A stretch of DNA of 64,000 nucleotides, taken from the NCBI GenBank assembly GCA_029204225.1, contig CM055106.1, forward strand, positions 36,554,361-36,618,360. Direction: 5' to 3'. Under the pieces are notes generated by a model. That model had not been told where the DNA came from. It saw only the letters and a program-made list of their open reading frames with translations, and made no database searches. The translations under genes and the position numbers were made by a program. The stretch comes from Diphasiastrum complanatum. Taxonomy: Eukaryota > Streptophyta > Lycopodiopsida > Lycopodiales > Lycopodiaceae. Each line of letters starts with the position of its first letter. Position 1 is the first letter of the stretch. This document shows, one piece after another, positions 22,101-32,250 of this stretch.

Positions 22101-22659
22101 ATTAGGTTTTTTAAGTTTTAGTTGATTAGGTTTCTAATTCGTTCATAGTAGATCTAGAGACTAGACTGTGAGATTAAAGCAGCAATTTTGTAAACCATTG
22201 TTTTATACTATCAATATATTATTATTGCAATTGATCGTGCAATATTGCTATTGCTTTTGTATGTGCAATGTTTTTTTTTTTCAAAAAATGCAATGTTAGA
22301 TTCCAAGATGTGGATTGACGTAATAACTAGTTAGGAATTCAAACCATGAGCAATTTTGCATTTCATTTCATGTTCAAAAATGAATCTCACAAATCTAAAG
22401 TATGGAATGGAATAACTTTCATTGATCCAAATCTAAATGCAATAAAGTATGGAATGGAAGTAAGGATGTGTTTAACTTTTCATTGATGCAAATGCTTAAT
22501 GAAAATAAAAAATATTGAAGGATAAGTACCTCATGATGCTTAGCTTGTTACTTGATCCAGTTGTTTAATTGATCCACGGACTTCGCTTCTCCAAGAACGC
22601 CACCCCAAAAACAACGCAATAAAAATGCGCGTGCTGTTTTTTGATATTTTTTTATTTTT

Positions 22660-22830
22660 TTTATTACCTATTCTGGGCGTCGGAATCCAACGTAAAAATA
22701 CGTTGGAAAGACGTCGTACAGACGTCGGATGTTCAAGAAGGGCAGTCCGTTAATAGACATCGGAATCTGACATCAATTTGAACGTCGAGGACGCTGGATG
22801 TCGGATTTTGACGTCCACATCGGCACGTTG
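22660..22830. repeat. GACGTCGGA-type repeats (CACTA subterminal-like)
   Basis: Five or more variants of a short motif close to GACGTCGGAATCCAACGT occur in both orientations (22677-22700, 22710-22730, 22755-22775, 22785-22825). Clusters of short direct and inverted motifs near element ends are the usual transposase-binding arrays of CACTA elements. No CACTA terminal inverted repeat was identified beside them. Confidence 0.5.
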
Positions 22831-22834
22831 GAAT

Positions 22835-23221
22835 TCAATGATGTTTATAGATTTCCTTCGAGTCGAATTCTTCATCTTGTGGGAATTCGTCACGAAGGCA
22901 ACCAACAACTTGCCTTTTTAGATCGGCAGATTGGTCGGACCATGTCATGAACAATCTGTCACCAAAATGACATTGGCATAAAGAATATAAGCAGTCCATA
23001 ACCACCCGACCTTTGCGGTTGGCAACCTTGAGGATCCACGTCGTAATACGGATTAGTGGATGAATCTTCGATAGAGGTGTTGTAGGAGCCGGAGCCGCTT
23101 GTGAGGGACCACCCTCATCTTGACTAAGCATGTTTTGCAATTGTGCTTTTTGCTCAAAAGATAATCATGCATAGAAATTTGAGACATAGTCTCTCGAGCT
23201 CTCACCACTGCCAGATCCCGA
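22835..23221 (-). pseudogene. CACTA accessory (Ptta/En-Spm-like) transposase N-terminal part
   Basis: Minus-strand frame: S-G-S-G plus a Ser-rich start, one stop near 23165, then a Gln/Pro/Ala linker and a 75-residue domain with W-S-D-Q-S-A-D-L-K-R-Q-V and L-R-D-E-F-P-Q-D-E-E-F-D, ending K-E-I-Y-K-H-H-stop. The W...L...(K/R)x(F/E)FP spacing fits the DNA-binding-like domain of plant Ptta/En-Spm accessory transposases. Assignment is by pattern only. It faces 21661-22100 head to head across the GACGTCGGA repeats. Confidence 0.45.
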
Positions 23222-23270
23222 CATATTTTCTACAATCATAAACATACAAAACATTACGGTAAACCCTAAT

Positions 23271-23415
23271 ATATTGAAATGAAGAAAAAAAGAAAATCAA
23301 CGGCAAAACTTTAATGCATATTGAAATGAAGAAAAAAAAAAACAAACTAGAAGACTTTAATGCATATTGAAATGAAGAAAAAAATGAAACCACCGGCAAA
23401 ACTTTAATTCATATT
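23271..23415. repeat. 46-47 bp tandem repeat, three units
   Basis: ATATTGAAATGAAG recurs at 23271, 23318 and 23364 with ACTTTAAT between the copies. It is AT-rich and not coding. Confidence 0.8.
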
Positions 23416-23604
23416 GGAGTTAAACTTTCAAACTTGTGATTAAAAAAAAAAAAAAAAGGGATAGGAATGCATTTATAACCTGCAACTAGATGCAAAAGAA
23501 TCATGTAAGTGACAACATATAAGAATCATACTAAGTAATAATCCAAACATAAGAATCATACAATAATTTGTTTTGTACTTGTGCATGTATGCAGTTTATC
23601 CCAA

Positions 23605-23860
23605 AGAGATGAATTACATTCAGATCGATATAGCGATGAAGACATTACTCAAGTCAACAAGGTAAATAATAAACATGCATGTTTTCTTGTTCATAAAGAC
23701 TTTACTATAGGTTAAATATGACTTCGAATATTGTGGTAAAGTGACATGTACTTTATGTTTGTTTCTCGCAGAAAAACTATTTTCAAGATAAAATGTGGTG
23801 CACATGCGTCAAGTGTGATGAGCATAAGAGTGGGAAAAATACAAAAATTATGCTTGGTCA
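23605..23860 (+). pseudogene. Possible CACTA transposase-associated zinc exon
   Basis: A short exon-like reading ends before GTAAATA near 23660. After a CTCGCAG acceptor near 23771 a second reads K-N-Y-F-Q-D-K-M-W-C-T-C-V-K-C-D-E-H. The C-x-C-x2-C cluster resembles the C-P-C-x-x-C of the transposase-associated domain found at the N-terminus of CACTA TNP2 proteins, whose catalytic part lies downstream at 28050-29795. If so, copia Z inserted between them. The motif is short. Confidence 0.35.
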
Positions 23861-23894
23861 AGGCCAATTTGTGTATATAGGATGATTACACATG

Positions 23895-24665
23895 TGTGGA
23901 GCCTATTCTCACGTGTGAAATAAATGTACTTTTCATGTAGTAGAATCATATAGGTTGTACATATTATTTAAATCAAGCTCTAGTGGCTAAAAAGGCCAAA
24001 ATCATGTTTTTTAGTCATATGCCACATGGCATCAATCTAGAGATTGCATGAAGCCACATCATGAGATTAGGTGTCAAATCCCATGTGTAGAGGTCTGCTC
24101 ACACGTTTGGAATAGGCTGAGGAAGTCGAATTTGCACTTCTAAAAGAGTTTTTACTAGTTCTCTATATAGTAGAAAAATGGACCAAGAGTGTTCAAAATA
24201 GAAGGTTTTGTCCAAGTGTCAATTTTGCATGATGAATCATCACATGACAAAGCACCCTCACACATGTGAGATTAGAGGGATGATCAGTACCACGAGCTCC
24301 CACTTTTTGTATATATAGAGCCATATTTGGCCATAATCAGAGAAGCAACACCAATCTTGGTTTTAATGGCAATTCTTGTCAATTTCATCATTTGTCTTGA
24401 TTTTTCTTGATAGTTTTGAGTTCCTATCATATTGTACTTTGATTTCAGGCTGGAGTCAGTACTCTGACAGGTTTTCACACGTGTGAAATCAGCAAGTACA
24501 ATTCCCATTCATTTATGATTGTTCTTGTTAGATTTTCTCATCTAAATTTGATCTAGACTGATCTAAATCTTGTGTAGATTGGTAGATCAATTGTATCTAA
24601 CATCCAATCACTCTTGTGGATCATTTGAGGATCCATTCTTGGTCCAATTTTGCAGATTTTCCACA
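23895..24665 (+). mobile_element. Copia Z: 5' LTR (about 771 bp)
   Basis: The right border is fixed by the PBS: ...GATTTTCCACA ends at 24665. The best left border with matching inverted ends is TGTGGAGCC at 23895. A TATATATAG box at about 24310 is followed 160 bp later by the palindrome TTTCACACGTGTGAAA (24473-24488), the same arrangement as in the X LTR. No 3' LTR was found before the CACTA sequence resumes near 28050, so the element is incomplete. Confidence 0.7.
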
Positions 24666-24677
24666 TGGTATCAGAGC
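24666..24677 (+). other. Primer-binding site of copia Z
   Basis: TGGTATCAGAGC directly after the LTR end CCACA; complementary to initiator Met-tRNA. Confidence 0.92.
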
Positions 24678-26567
24678 CAAGTACAAGAGGATTTATGAAG
24701 ATTTGATGGGGTTGATCCAAAACTAAGCCCAAATTAGCAAGTTTTCGGAAACTAGCTAATTTTGATGTGGCGAGTTGGATAGGATAGGTATACTCAAAAT
24801 TTATGGACAAAAACTTGTTGTGGGCTGCAGGGGTACTTTTCACACGTGCTAGAACATACAGTACCAGTTTTGGATCCTCATGCTTCAATTTGATGCTAAA
24901 TCTCCCAAATTAGCAAGTTTGTGGAAACTAGCTAATTTTGAGGTAGAGAGTTTGAATTGATAGCTAGATTCAATATTTTTGTACCAGAACTTGTTGTAGG
25001 CTGTAGGTGTACCTTCCACACGTGTGGGTCCATACAAAACTTGTTTTGGTTGAGAAAATTCAAATTGATGCATAATTTGACTCATACACCCAAATTTAGA
25101 GATTTTTAGTGCAAATTCAAGCTTTTTCTATAGAGATTCTATTGCTATGATTCGTTCTTGGATTAGATCATCCAAATAATTTAATTTAAAGATTGATTCA
25201 GGTGCATCACAGTTGAGAGAGAAAATTGCCAAAAATCATAGATTAAGGAGTGATATGCAAGGTGAGAGGTTGAAATCCATTGTACCATCACTCTAGATTT
25301 GTTCAAGAGTGATAGGTTCAAGTTTAGAAGCATCAATTTGCTAGAAAACATCTTTGGATCTGTCCTCCAAGTGAAACCTTTGAGAGTTTCTAGTGCATAT
25401 ATAACATCTATGCATATCTTTTGTAGAATTTGACATAGATTGGCTTCAATTGAGAGTTCTAGAAAAGAGATTGAGATCCAAGTCACATTGTTCAACCCTA
25501 CTCAATATGTTTGAGTGTTTGTGAGGCTTGAAAAGAGTCATTGAGGTGTGTATGGCAAATGTGTAGAGAGAGAGGTCCAATTTTCTAAGAGTTCCTTCCT
25601 TTGTAGAGGGCAAGATCTAGAAGCTCATTTTGTGTTGGTATTGGTGGAGAGTTTGTCTTCTCCTAAGTGATCAAATATTTGTAAGTGGCATTAGCTCTTT
25701 GAAGCAAAATATCTTAGTGAGAAGAATCACAACTTTTGATTTTGAATTTCATTCCAACTCTTAAGAGTTAGAGTCATTGGTGGAATCCAATAGGGGTGAA
25801 TGAATTCAATATATTGAGCAAAAATTGACATAGTATGTATGAAACTCAAATCAGTTCTATTCAACTTTCTTTATGAGAGTGTGAGGGTCAATTTATGATC
25901 CAATTGGATGTCTAGAACAAGGAGGAGTCCATATTTGAGTGTTCATGCATGGTTGGGATCCTTGTGAATCTCTATGTGTCTGATTTTAAAGCTTGGTGAA
26001 AAATTCTTGACATAGGTTGTTATCAAACTATTACAAATCCATTCCAAATATCAAGAGTGAGATTATTTTGAAAGAGGGATTCCAAAAGGGGTAATTGGAT
26101 CTTAATTTTATATGTCAAGTTTGAGTGATCTAGTGTAGATCCTATCTTTTGTGAAAATTGGTGGTATAGTTTGTTGTCAAATCAAATCAAATTCATTATA
26201 AATCTCAAGAGTGAGATTGTTTGGTCAAGAGTGAGTCCAAAATAAGTGATTAAGTTTGATTTTCATGTGTTTTAAACAAAACCCATCTTTTGTTCAAGAA
26301 TCTCAAGTGTTGAGAGAACTAGTCAAGTGAAAAGGAAAATCTAGGTGTGAAATCTTTTCATATCCATTTCAACTCTCAAAAGAAAGAATCGTTGGAATTT
26401 GTTGAGTCCAATAGGAGTGTTTGGATCTTATTTCTTTTTTGATTTGATTCAAAGATTGTGTGCTTTTGTCTTAGTAATCAAAGCAAAGTTTCCAAGTGAC
26501 TAGTTATTAGTGTGAAGATTTATTCTTAGGTTTGTGAGCTAGATCTTTTGTAGATCCTTCTAGATTA
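24678..26567 (+). other. Copia Z: 1.9-kb leader with internal repeats
   Basis: Long non-coding leader. A 176-bp unit is repeated in tandem at 24730-24905 and 24906-25081 (shared CAAATTAGCAAGTTT...GAAACTAGCTAATTTTGA). The second unit carries CCACACGTGTGG at 25016-25027, and the equivalent place in the first has CACACGTGCT. Further on, a degenerate block with AACTCT(T/C)AAGAGT and (G/A)TCCAA(T/A)AGG(G/A)GT appears four times, near 25758, 26048, 26201 and 26372. No conserved frame is visible. Confidence 0.7.
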
Positions 26568-27608
26568 TTGAATATGTTCAAATCTAGTCACTTGAGAGTC
26601 ACAAATTACATTTGTAGAATCATATCACAGGTCTTGTTTCACATGGCATCAATAGGTGGCATCCTATTGAAGGCAAGTAAGGATCTTAAGTGCAACCTTT
26701 GTGGCAAGGGAGGATATTTTTTCTCAAGATGCTACAAAAAGAAGACCAATTCATCCAAGGAGAACCAAAGCAAGGGGGCCGAGGTGAAGGATGGAGCTTC
26801 AAGTTCGAAATGGAAATACAAGAAGGACAAATCCAAGGAAAGGTGTTTCCTTTGTAGAAAGGTGAATGAGACTTGGAGTCTCACAAGGACCTGGTTCCAT
26901 TCTATCATATGCACTGGTTTGTCTTCCCATGTTCTTTTTTAAATCATCAAAATGATCATACTCAAGATTTGTCTTCAAGAGTCCATCATAACACATGTCA
27001 AACCTTTGGAAATTTCTCATTTAAAAGTGCATTGTTTGGTTCAAGATGCAAAGATAGATGTCACTTTCATGAAAGCAACTTGAATTTATTTTATGTCCTT
27101 GGAAAGTATTTTGCTTGGAACTTTAGATAAGTTCAAACTTTTTGTTATGATCCAAGAGAATTCAATCAAGAATAAGGAGCATCAATCACAAAATGAAAAT
27201 AGTTTCATTTACGCTCTCATGTCAACTTATGAAGAACTATTTTGCTTTGAAGATATTTTTGAATCTCAAAAGTGGATTAAGGCAATACTAGTTGAGTGTG
27301 ATGCCTTAAAAGATAGAAAAGTATGTTTTCCTTGTAAGCTTACATTAGATATGAAGTCAAGAAAATGGAAATGTCTTCATAATGTAGGATCTTTTGGTTT
27401 CAGTAAGATCATGAATGATGTGTTCATTCATGAAGATGAAAATTGTAAGTTTTCAATCTTAAAGGCAAGCTGTAAACTTCTTATGAGAATAAGTGAAGCA
27501 TCCAAAGTGGACACTTATATCCATAAGCAAGTAGTTAGCCTTATTGAGATGGAAATACCTTTTGATTTCAATATTAGAAAAATTATGCCAAGTTGTGGTG
27601 ATTTTTGA
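26568..27608 (+). pseudogene. Copia Z: decayed gag region
   Basis: An open segment (26568-26942) contains C-N-L-C-G-K-G-G-Y-F-F-S-R-C-Y-K-K-K, a zinc knuckle whose His is replaced by Tyr. A Lys/Ser linker and C-F-L-C follow. A second open segment (27093-27608) has W-I-K-A-I-L-V-E-C-D-A-L-K, which resembles the W-x-x-A-M-x-x-E-x-x-A-L start of copia RT, so part of pol may have been deleted. The rest of that ORF was not recognised. Frames change several times. Confidence 0.55.
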
Positions 27609-28049
27609 ACTTATGTTTCTAGCATAAGTCATCTTGATAAGAAGTGCATATTGTATGGTCATAGTTGTTGTGATCATTATGAGACATGGAGAAGGTTCAA
27701 GTGTGCCAAGGATTGAGGAGGAGAGACCTTCTCAAGTTGTGATTCCAAGAAGAATCTCAAGAAATATGGTTGAGCCCATGTGGCTTACATCTCAAGGGAA
27801 AGAGGAGCATATCTCATGTGGTATACATCTCATACTCGCAAGGAGGCAGACACTCCTTTGTATCCAGGAGCATCCATTTTGAGACTAGCTACATCAATTC
27901 TTATTTTAAACCTTCAAGCAACATACAAATGGAGTGGCCATAGCATGACATCATTATTCGGATACTTAATACATAGCACATCTATTGAACTTTATAGCGT
28001 ATTTACATTAAATTGATTTTTTTTCTTTTCTAACAACTCACATTGCGTT
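27609..28049. other. Unassigned junction between copia Z and the CACTA transposase
   Basis: Short open frames only, with no shared domain. The expected 3' LTR of Z is not visible here, implying deletion at this junction. Confidence 0.4.
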
Positions 28050-29795
28050 TTAGAAGCATGCTTCAATGTCCAACATGTAACGCTTTACGTTTTCGAGATG
28101 ACATACAAGGGGATAAAGTGCCACGAAAAGTGTTATGACATTTTCCAATTATCCATTTATTTTTATGTAAATCTTTGGCACAACTAATGGATTGACATGT
28201 CAAAAATCGATCTATGAATGATGTGATGCGAGTACCAAGTGACTCACCTGCATGGAAACATATTAAAGAACAATGGCCCGAGTTTAAAAGGAAACCTCAT
28301 AATTTGAGATTTGGCCTTGCTATGGATGGCATAGATCCTTCATGGCCAATTGTGCTCATTAATTATAACATACCTCCATGGTTGAGTATTAAAACGAGAC
28401 ACTTTTTATTGGATTTATTGATTCCAAGAAAGTACAGGGCCAAGAATATGGATGTGTATCTTGCACCTTTGGTCGATGAATTGTGCATTTTTTGGAATGG
28501 TATTCACGCTTACAACATCTCAAGATCTTTACAACAAAGGAACTTCATTATTTGTGGAATTCTAATGTGGACGATGCATGACTACCCCGGTTTAAGCAAA
28601 TGTTCAGGTATCTATATAATTAATCTAATCTATTTTAGGGTTTAGCATTTGAGTATATTTAACTAAGCTTTTGTCCAATTTGGTTAATGAACTATGCAGG
28701 TTTAACCACATCGGGTTACAACGCATGTTATATTTGTGGACCACTTTTGGAGGGTCGACATAGCACAAATATGTTGAAAAAAGTGGTGTACAAAAATCAT
28801 CACAAATACTTGCCGCTTGATCATCCTTTTCGAAGGTTGAATAGGCGATTTTTTGGAGGGCGAGGAGATAATCCTCTAACTACACCACCACCCCCACACA
28901 TGGGAGTAGCGGAATGGCATGGTGAATGGCTTAAACATCATGACGTTGATTCTTCATGGAATGAATCCATTGATGGTATGAAACAGTTGTCTATTTTTCA
29001 TTAATTATCTTATTGGGGGAATTTATTAATAAACCATCTATTGGATCCTATGCACATATTAAAAAAATGTCAGTGAATCCTTATGGAACCACATCATTGG
29101 CATAAAAGACAACTCTGCAGCTCATAAAGATCTACAAGTGGGTGATGTGAAAAGACCCTATTGGATTCAATACATCGAAGGTGGAGATGAAATTCTACCT
29201 AGCGTGCCATGGATTCTTACAAAAGAGCAACTCTCATATGTTAAACATGTCATAAGACAAATGAGAACTCCAACAGGCTATGCACATTCTTTATGCAAAT
29301 CATTTACAAAAGATGCTAAATCAAGTGGATTGAAATCGCATGATTCGCATAAGATGTTGCAATTTATACTTCCACTTTCTATTCTAAGTCTCTTCAACGA
29401 CGACATATGAAATACGCTTTATAATTTGTCATCGATGATTAGGTTTGTATATCTTTTTAAACACTTGTATAAATATGTGTTATTTCAATATTTTTATGTG
29501 TTAAACAACCTAATGTACTATCAATCTTGCAGGTGAATTTCATCGAAAAGAAATAAAAAATAGTGAATTGGATTCCATGAAAATCCAAATGATCGAAACA
29601 GTATTGGAACGAGATTTTCCAACTTTTCTTTTTGATATACAAGTTCATCTTCTAGTGCATTTGGTCGAAGAAGTATCAATTGCAGCAGCTGTGCACACAA
29701 GATGGATGTTCTCCCTTGAGCGCTTTATGAAAGTTTTGAAGGGCTTTGTGAGAGAAAATAATGACAAACTGATACAGAAAAATACACAATTCTAG
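28050..29795 (+). pseudogene. CACTA (En/Spm) TNP2-type transposase, spliced, with premature stops
   Basis: Starts with C-P-T-C-N-A-L-R-F-R-D-D, then the Transposase_21 core: L-R-F-G-L-A-M-D-G-I-D-P, W-P-I-V-L-I-N-Y-N-I-P-P-W and Y-L-A-P-L-V-D-E-L. The next exon has G-Y-N-A-C-Y-I-C-G and the K-V-V-Y-K-N-H-H-K-Y-L-P motif. A third contains G-L-K-S-H-D-S-H-K-M-L-Q. A fourth (29533-29795) has H-L-L-V-H-L-V-E-E-V and R-W-M-F-S-L-E-R-F, the DUF4218 pattern. Introns fit GT-AG at about 28606-28699, 28976-29070 and 29409-29532. TNP2 cuts and moves CACTA elements. Two in-frame TGA codons (usual R in R-K-V-L-R and W in M-R-W-H) show it is dead. The 5' part is displaced or lost. Confidence 0.9.
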
Positions 29796-29829
29796 CTATA
29801 ACGACTCTGGGGACAAACTGATAACAATG

Positions 29830-30185
29830 AATCTCAAACGATTCGCGAAAGTTTCGCAAAACTCAAATTATTTATATTTGAGTTGGATCAAGCAGGCTCA
29901 CTAACACAAGCAAACGAAACGAGACGAATTCTAAACGAAAATGAAACGAAGCAAAGCGAAGTGAAACTTGCATTGACATTGACGCATGCTGGAAGCTCAG
30001 ACCGCGAAACTACACGAAACGAAATGAAACAAAAGAGTTCGTGACAAGGTCAAACAGACTGCAACGAGACAAGACGAAACGATATGAAACAAACGAAACG
30101 AAACGAAACGAAAAAAAGATGAGCTCTGTAATTGATTTACCCTTATGGCTAAGTGATCGCGAAGCGAAACAAGACGAAACACAAA
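29830..30185. repeat. Degenerate ACGAA/CGAAAC tract
   Basis: Dense recurrence of ACGAAACGAA-type words, best at about 30061-30115 with several perfect CGAAA units, grading into CGAGAC and GCGAAG variants on both sides. Strongly purine-rich on the plus strand and unusually rich in CG for the window. Confidence 0.75.
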
Positions 30186-30984
30186 GCGAGGGAATTCGTG
30201 AACAAGATCAGTTCATCAAGAATTCAGATGTGATCGTTGGTCACTGCCAGCTGTATCATTCCTACAATCCTTCAGAGAGTAGTCAGACACTTCTGATCTA
30301 CGTTAACCAATTAATGTAGCATTCAACAAAGATCAAAGTGCGGAATTGAATGAGCAAGCAAATTAGTCACACAAATAGTAACTGACAAATTAACATTCCA
30401 GATCATACTAGATAATCTAGGATAATAATGTGCATAAATAGCTACAAAATTATCTATTGATGTTTCTGATTCTTCAAGCATTGCATGCAGACCCACGCAG
30501 TGCGTTGGCGTGAGAGAAATACAGTTCTCTCATGAATTCGAGTCGCGCTTACTAGCGGACTTTGGATCTATAGATCCTATTACAGAAATTATCTCGCACG
30601 CGGGTAGATTCGTATTCAGTATATTTCGTCTTCTGATTCTTGTCTTGCTTACTAGCATTAGACTTCAAACATCAGACATCAGACAGACATTATGCATCAA
30701 AACAGAAAGTATATAGTCACGTTGTGTAACTTCTAGATTAGAACGATTAAGCATCTACAACTAATCACGAATTATAAGAGTGGCAGATTAGCCACGATCT
30801 AAAGTGTTTCTGTTGATGTCATGATATCAGATCAGATATCTGTACCCCATAGTACTTGGCTGATCTTCTTGGCTATTCGTGGCGTGTCGTGTCATGTCAT
30901 GTCGCCTTTTGTCAAAGATTCAAAATTAAAAACTAGCAAAGCTTTGGCATTAGAAACAAAAAGGTTTCTTCAGTTTTCTCTCAA
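30186..30984. other. Unassigned region downstream of copia B (possible 3' LTR)
   Basis: This is where the 3' LTR of minus-strand copia B should lie. On the minus strand the RNase H end is followed by AAAAGGCGACATGACATGACACGACACG, written here as AAAAGGCGACA (PPT-like) and then repeated TGACA/ACGACAC words. No second LTR copy exists in the window for comparison, so the borders are unproven. Confidence 0.35.
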
Positions 30985-31345
30985 AGCATGATAGTTTGAC
31001 GATTCCAAGCCTTACTCCTCTGTCTCTCAAATAGACCTTTGTCTAGGGCTTTTGTGAAAATGTCAGCAACCATGTCTTTCATTCCAAATGAAGGTGGTCT
31101 GCAACATCTTCTTGCCAATCAGGTCCCTGATCAAGTGGTACTTGATCGCAATGTGTTTCATCCTTGAGTGAAACACAGGGTCTTTCGTCAGATGTATTGC
31201 AGATGTATTGTCCATCTGCAAAACCAGAGGTTCGTTCATTGTTTCGTCCAATTCGTTCAGAAACTATTTGAGCCAAATTATTTCGTTGGCCATCTCTGCT
31301 GCTGCGACATACTCTGCAGGGCATGTATTTTCTACAAGGTACATC
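30985..31345 (-). pseudogene. Copia B: RNase H, partly deleted
   Basis: Minus-strand reading gives C-P-A-E-Y-V-A-A-A-E-M-A-N-E-I-I-W-L, then N-E-P-L-V-L-Q-M-D-N-T-S-A-I, H-S-R-M-K-H-I-A-I-K-Y-H and M-V-A-D-I-F-T-K-A-L-D-K-G-L-F. The domain joins directly to the end of RT (I-G-S-L-M-Y-L-V), so roughly 70 residues containing the first RNase H aspartate (usual Y-S-D-A-D-W) have been deleted near 31340. A stop near 31263 adds to the damage. Confidence 0.85.
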
Positions 31346-32250
31346 AACGATCCTATCAGCTTCTTGTAAGGTGTGAGCTGTATCAATTCTTTCTCTACCT
31401 CAGTCTTCAAATAGTTTTCGTTCGTCAACACCGTTCCTGCAAGCATTGGAGTATTCGCTCCTTTGCAATTCAACATCTCAAAATCCTCTAGGATTTTTTG
31501 GGTGTATCTGGACTGGTGAAGATACAACTTACCTCCATCATAGTCCCTTTCAATTTGCAAGCCAAAGTAACACCTGGCCTCTCCCAAATCCATGATCTCA
31601 AAATATTTCGAGATGTCTATCTTTACTTCAACAATCAACTGCTCACTCTTGCAGAGTATCAGAGTGTTGTCCACATACACAGCCACAATGATAATCTTTC
31701 CATCTGTAATTCTGACATACACATTGAGATCAGCCATCAGTGGCTTGAATCCCAATGATTTCAGGGCTTGATCTTTCTTTTTGTACCATTGTCAAGCTGA
31801 CTGCTTCAGACCATAGATACTCCTATGCATTCTGCATGCATAATCAGGAAGTGAATTCGAGACATAACTTGGGGGTTGATCCATGTAGACCTCTTCGTCT
31901 AACTCGCCATGCAGGAAGGTTGTCTTCTCGTCCACAATGTGGATCCTGAGGTCATAAGCAACTGCATATGCAAATAACAAACATAGGGACGAATGTTTGA
32001 TGACAAGAGAGAAGGTCTCAGAGTAGTCAATACCATATCTCTGAGAGAATCCCTTCGCTACTAGTCTTGCCTTATATTTCGAGACATCCCTATCTAGTCC
32101 ATACTTGAGCTTGTAAACCCATTTGTATTTGACAGCCTTTTGCTTATCTGGTAATGACTCCAACGTCCATACCTGGTTCTTCCTCATAGACTCCATCTCT
32201 TTGTTCATGGCTTGGATCCATTTGTCCTTCTATGGACATTCAATTGCCTC
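31346..32250 (-). pseudogene. Copia B: reverse transcriptase with altered active site (YVDN)
   Basis: The frame reads W-V-Y-K-L-K-Y, K-A-R-L-V-A-K-G-F, F-S-L-V-I-K-H (usual F-A-P-V), T-T-F-L-H-G-E-L and I-Y-G-L-K-Q-S-A, with a stop near 31790. After it the frame continues to A-V-Y-V-D-N at 31666-31677. The second aspartate of the Y-V-D-D metal site is Asn. Since this pair binds the catalytic Mg2+, the enzyme would be inactive even without the stop. Confidence 0.9.

Noticed and set aside
22835-23140. Host RNA- or DNA-binding gene
   Set aside because: Context of transposase-type exons and subterminal-like repeats, plus an in-frame stop upstream, makes a transposon origin more likely.
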